A DNA stretch of 64,000 nt from the NCBI RefSeq assembly GCF_025698545.1, contig NC_068566.1:3827362-3891361 (forward strand), written 5' to 3'. Below are positions 59,295-64,000 of the stretch, one piece after another; position 1 is the stretch's first letter, and each line of letters begins with the position of its first letter. The position numbers and the translations under genes were made by a program. The notes under the pieces were generated by a model. That model searched no databases. It saw only the letters and a program-made list of their open reading frames with translations, and was not told the DNA's origin. This DNA comes from Gossypium raimondii. Lineage: Eukaryota; Streptophyta; Magnoliopsida; Malvales; Malvaceae.

Positions 59295-60755
59295 TCAACA
59301 ATGAACACCAACCAAGTTTAAACAATGCTCAAACTTGGTTATATGAAGCGACTTAGTCATCATATATGCAGGATTTTCATGAGTACTAATTTTGCTCACA
59401 ACAATATCACCACGAGCAATAATATCACGAACAAAATGATACCGAACATCAATGTGTTTTGTTCTTTCATGAAACATTTGATCTTTTGTAAGGAAGATGA
59501 TACTCTGATTGTCACAAAATACTATACTGATTTGAAGGTCTTCATTGAGTTCACTAAAGAGTCCCTTTAACCAAATAGCTTCTTTACAAGTCTCAATAAT
59601 CGCCATGTACTTAGCTTCAGTGGTAGACAAAGCAACTGTAGTTTGCAAAGTGGCTTTCCAACTGATTGCTCAACCTCCGATTGTAAAAACATAACTTGTG
59701 AGGGATCTTCTTCTATCAAGGTCTTTAGCAAAATCAGCATCAACATACCCAATGACTCCATCTTTAGTTCTTCCAAACTGTAAGCAAACATCAGTAGTAC
59801 CTCGTAAATATCTTAAAATCCACTGAACTATTTTCCAATGTTCTTTACCAGCATTCACCATGTATCTGCTAATTGCACTGACTGCATATGATAAATCTGG
59901 ACTTGAACAAACTATAACATACATGAGAGATCCCACTACACTAGAGTATAGAACATGTGACATGTACCCAATCTCATCATCTGATTATGGAGACAAAGCC
60001 AATGAAAGTCTAAAATGGGCTGCTAAAAGAGTACTAACAGGCTTAGCACTCTGCATATTGAACCTGCAAAAAACTTTCTCAATGTACCCCTTCTGACTTA
60101 GGTACAATCTACTTGCTTTTCTATCTCTGAGAATCTCCATACCAAGTATCTTCTTTGTTGGTCCCAAATCTTTCATCTCAAATTCTTCACTTAGTTGGGC
60201 TTTGACATTTCTTATCTCTCCTTTATCTTTTGCTACTATCAACATGTCATCAACATAAAGGAGTAAATACACAAAAGAACCATCACTGTTTTTCTTAAAG
60301 TAAACACAACTATCAAAATTACTTCTTTTGAAATTATGAGAAGTCATAAAGGAATCAAACCTCTAGTACCACTGTTTTGGTGACTGTTTTAAACCGTAAA
60401 TGGACTTTTTCGGCAAGCAAACATAGTCCTCTTTTTCTGAGTCTGTAAAACCCTCTGGTTGTTGCTTGTAAATATCCTCCTCAAGTTCTCCATGCAAAAA
60501 TGATGTTTTTACATCTAACTGCTCAAGCTCCAAATCATGCATGGCCACAATACCAAGCAAAGCTCGAATTGAACTATGCTTCACAACTGGGGAGAACACA
60601 TCTGTGAAGTCCACTATTGGAATTTGATTGTAACCCTTTACAACAAGCCTTGTTTTATATTTGGGTTCTTCAACTTCTGGAGTCCTTTCTTTCTTTTTAA
60701 ATACCTATTTACAACGAATAGCCTTTTTACCTTTAGGAGGTTTCACAGCACACAA
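59295..60755 (-). pseudogene. Ty1/copia reverse transcriptase-RNase H remnant
   Basis: One minus-strand frame from about 60755 to the stop at 59295 encodes the copia RT and RNase H part of pol: a VDFTDVFSPVVKHSS block, the YVDD active site (LLLYVDDMLIVAKD), the SPDLSYAVSAISRYM region, and RNase H with [10 protein letters not shown] and [11 protein letters not shown]. Four nonsense codons interrupt it: TAG at 60705-60707, TAG at 60363-60365, TAA at 59985-59987 and TGA at 59670-59672. No frameshift was seen across about 1.4 kb. Gag, protease and integrase and the 5' LTR are absent; similarity stops near 60755. The element is dead for autonomous movement. Confidence 0.88.
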
Positions 60756-60769
60756 TCGAATTCTAGACA

Positions 60770-61404
60770 ATGAGAGAAGCGTTAGGCGTCTCTTGACCTT
60801 CCCCTATGCTTCTGTAGTCACAAACAAACAAAGCAAAACAACAATTAACACCTTCATTTCGGGATTTAAAAAAACTCACAATTCATACATAACGACTAAA
60901 GTTTCTGCGATTAAATCTTACCTTTAAACACAGAAACAACCAACAGAGTGATACAATGCAAGGATTAACTCAACAGAACGTTATATGAAGAAAATTCAGG
61001 AACAATGCCAAAAGGAAGAAGAAAAAAGAAAAGAAGAAAAAATAAATAAAAGGAAGAAGGAAAGACGTAAGAAATTCTTTTAAAATTCCTAAAATCAGTA
61101 TTATGGAAAAGTGCAAAAATAATATCCCTCAGTGCACCACAGAGATTCGAACATAGGACCATTAACACAAACAAATGCTTAACTATTGAACCAATAGGCT
61201 CATTCTTGTAACCTTAATGCAGAGAATCTAACTTAAACGGTACATGCAATTCTAAAAATTCAATTAAAGAGTACGCAAAACCTCAAAAGATACAACTTAA
61301 ACCTTAGATCTTTAGTGAGCAACTAGAGCACATTAACACAAAAACACTAACATTTTTATTGACACAACCTAAAGAGAAAATTCACATTATTTTAGGGTGT
61401 TACA
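60770..61404. mobile_element. Fragment of another LTR (TGT...TTACA type)
   Basis: Ends in TTTAGGGTGTTACA at 61404, the terminus style of the TGTAACACC-family LTRs. It contains the 'GAACCAATAGGCTCATTC' segment I associate with such LTRs. The left end is missing and abuts the copia remnant near 60760, so the copia piece or a deletion truncated it. Identification is tentative. Confidence 0.4.
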
Positions 61405-61886
61405 TTTAATATATTTAATCAATGTATTACACATTTTAGAGAGAAATGTGAGCAGTAAATCTTGAAATTATAATTGAAAAAAGACTAAATAAAGTAAAAT
61501 TAGTTTTCAAGAGTCTTAATGTGATTTACCCATCAAGCAATGATTATTTTTAAGACCTTTATTTTTTTTTATCGGTTTATATCAAGAAAACCTGGCAATT
61601 TCATTTCTTATTGAAGGCATGGAAGGCGATTTTTGGAGAAGGTGATGACTCGCGTTGATTTAAGTTAAAGTTTGTCACTATTTTTTGAGCACTTACTTTG
61701 TTCACGTTAGTGCAAATTCATTGCAGTTAAATTAATTTACGTGATTTATAACAGATTATTCTCTATTTCCAAATTGGGTTTATATCTAATTTTCCTATTG
61801 AACACTGACAGGAAAAAAAATCAAAATATATTCGTGAATTTACTCATGAAAATATGAAACATTATGTGATATTGTATTATGGTAGC
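61405..61886. other. AT-rich spacer
   Basis: No gene, RNA or clear repeat boundary was recognised between the LTR fragment and the next LTR. Confidence 0.4.
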
Positions 61887-63945
61887 TGTCGAAACCATTT
61901 TTTGAAAAATAAAAATTTGGTTATCCACTTTAAAAACAAAAATTGAAGTCGCCACCGATCCTTGATTGAGGTGTGATCGGTTCACCTTAAAAACAATTTT
62001 GGCCTGCGAAATTTGAGAAAATAGGTTCGGGAGTCAGTTACGCACGAGGAAGGGTTAGCACCCTCGTAACGCCCAAAAATCGGTACCAAATTAATTATTT
62101 AATGTCTTAGTGTCGAAAATTAAAAAGATTTTGTTGAACTCAAATTTTGAAATCTGAAAAGGATAATCAATTATTCAAGTCATGTGAAGAAATTGAGACC
62201 CAATACGTTAGGGTACAATTTCTCAAAATCCCCGAATTTGAATATCGCTTTTTCATTAATTTTTTTAAAGAAAATCTTCATTTCGAGAAAGCAATATGTC
62301 ATGCCCAATGCGTTAGGACATAACATATTAAATTCCCGAAAATGATTTTTGTTTATATTTTAAATAACGAATATTCTCGGTTAATTGGAATTAACAAAGA
62401 AAATCGAAACCCAATACGTTAGGGCTCAATTTTCCTCGAAAATCCCTAACTTTGAATATCGTTTTTATTTTGAAAACCTTTGAATCATAAAAACTAATTT
62501 TAATGTTTTGATAAAATCAAAACATTTATTTTTAAAAAGTCTGATAAGATATTGATGCATATATATACATGTATACAAAATAATAAACATAATAAATATA
62601 TATATATAAAGTTTATAAAAACTAAAATATAAGCATAATATTTAGTAATTATAAAATATATTGACATATATATGTATATATAAAAAAAGTTTAACAGATA
62701 TATTTATAAAAGTATGGAATAATGTAGGTATATATGTATACATATTATAAAAAATATTTATTTTTGGATCATAAGATATAAAAATATATAAATATTATAA
62801 AAATATATACGCATACATATGAATATAAAGCTAAGAAAAATAAAATAAAATAAAAATAAAATATATGATATGTATATAGTATATATTTAAAACGTTTAAG
62901 AAATAAAAAACGTGTGTTAATATGCATATGCGGTAAGTATAATAATAAAATATATAATATAATGATAATAAACTAATAATAATGCAGTAATAATAATGTA
63001 ATATATAAAAAACCAAAATAGCAAATTAAGGTTTAAACTAAAAAACAACAAAATTTGAGAGTGAATTTGAAAATAAAAACAAGAAAAGGAGTAATTCAAA
63101 ACATGCAATAGCAGGGAAGGACTGAAGGAGTAAATTACCCAAAAAACACTGCACAGCAATGCGCAACATTGGATTAAACCAAAACAGGAAAAATTTGAAA
63201 AAAAAGGAAAAAAAGAAAAAAAGTGATTGTGAAAACCATAAAGAAATGAAGGGCCTAAATCATAAATAACCCATCAACTTGAAATCAAACAAAACCCCTT
63301 TTAAACCCTAAAAGAACATTTTCTTTCTTTCTTTGACATTGCGCCGTAATGCTCTCCTTCGCCCTCCTCTGCTCCTATGGCGATGAAACAAAGGAGTTTC
63401 AACGACGTCACACCAAGAAGTTGCCTTTACTCCTTCCTCGTTTTGTTTATTTGTTGTTTTTAGAAGCAAAAGAAAAGAACTAAAATAAATTAAAAAACAA
63501 GAAAGGATCGAGAGAAAATAAAACCAAATCCCACCTTCAAAATATTTTTCAGATATTTTCTTTTGATTTCAAGACAAAAATTTTCTAACCCCTTACATAA
63601 ATCCATTGGCTTTTTATAGCCAAAACTCCTTTACAATTTGTTGTCTCTATCCTATTAGTGTTGCCCATGGTTTATTCGTTGCGGTATGTGGAAAAAGCAA
63701 GGTGTCTTGATCGTGGGTGGTTCTTTGCGATGTGAGCGATTCTTTGCGGCATTCATGGAGGCTTTTTGTCTTTAAGATCTTCGAGGCAAAAGGCTAGGCT
63801 CCTTGATTCTTATGGGTTTATTGGGCTAATGTAATTGGGTTACAATTTGGGCTTGTAACATTTGTAATTGGGCTACGTAAATTAAGATTTTAAATGGATT
63901 GGAGACCTTTGTTTATTTAAGCTCAGGCTAAAATTGGGTATTACA
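61887..63945. mobile_element. LTR, TGTCGAAACC family (second copy)
   Basis: Begins TGTCGAAACCATTTTTTG and ends AATTGGGTATTACA, 2059 bp. Its first 250 bp closely match the solo LTR at 16419 (GAGTCGCCACCGATCCT, GGTTCGGGAGTCAGTTACG, GAGGAAGGGTTAGCACCCT), and it has the same 'CAATACGTTAGGG' motif copies. The flanks differ (GTAGC before, ATTGC after), so it does not look like a solo LTR. It is more likely the 5' LTR of an element that runs past the window edge. Confidence 0.78.
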
Positions 63946-64000
63946 ATTGCCCTCTTTGCTCGTTGTCGTAACGAGAACAGGCAAAGACTTTAAGATAGCC
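63946..64000 (+). mobile_element. Probable first bases of the internal region
   Basis: Directly after the LTR, starting ATTGCCCTCTTTGCTCG. This is the place for a primer-binding site, but I could not match it with confidence to a particular tRNA 3' end. Confidence 0.4.

Noticed and set aside
61130..61205. tRNA-like words (AGATTCGAACATAGGA)
   Set aside because: No foldable acceptor or anticodon stem was found. The segment resembles LTR sequence with a fossil primer-like motif.

Overview
The window is plant nuclear DNA. Genes have many short exons with GT-AG introns, the spacers are AT-rich, and much of the space between genes is transposable elements. The LTR families (ends TGTAACACC...GTTACA and TGTCGAAACC...TTACA, with CACACGCCCGTGT-type and 'CAATACGTTAGGG' motifs) look like those of cotton (Gossypium, Malvaceae). 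That assignment rests on memory and was not tested by a search.

Genes. An ECD/SGT1-family gene enters from the left edge (3-2791, +). It is followed by a decayed nicotinamidase gene (3693-5200, +). A NET2-type actin-binding protein gene converges on the latter (5576-8497, -). A small two-exon plant gene of unknown function lies at 11006-12660 (-). After about 18 kb of repeats there is a decayed At4g38062-like coiled-coil gene (30547-32452, +). Next come an intact 13-exon plastid MscS-like channel gene (34228-40436, +) and an intact 10-exon GDP-fucose O-fucosyltransferase-family gene (41886-44876, -). Exon phases were checked for every multi-exon model. The MSL, fucosyltransferase, NET2, ECD and small-gene models all close in frame.

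Mobile DNA. From 14.8 to 25.5 kb the window holds two related hAT-type non-autonomous elements, each with a perfect 8-bp target duplication. A solo LTR with a 5-bp duplication follows. Then comes a solo LTR with a second solo LTR nested inside it, both with perfect 5-bp duplications. From 46.9 to 53.1 kb there is one long Mutator-like element with terminal inverted repeats of about 200 bp. It carries a broken MULE transposase gene on the minus strand and, facing it, a plant-mobile-domain (PMD) gene with an in-frame stop and an apparent internal deletion. From 58.1 to 61.4 kb there are copia LTRs and a minus-strand copia RT-RNase H whose single frame holds four nonsense codons, then a fragment of another LTR. 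The window ends in a copy of the TGTCGAAACC LTR followed by the first bases of what is probably its internal region. Several shorter foldback (MITE-like) repeats sit between genes and in an intron of the channel gene.

The cellular genes do not form a shared pathway. They are ordinary unlinked plant genes. No operon, CRISPR array, rRNA or convincing tRNA was seen. The most unusual content is the PMD-carrying MULE and the nicotinamidase pseudogene, whose start codon, catalytic Asp and reading frame are all hit.
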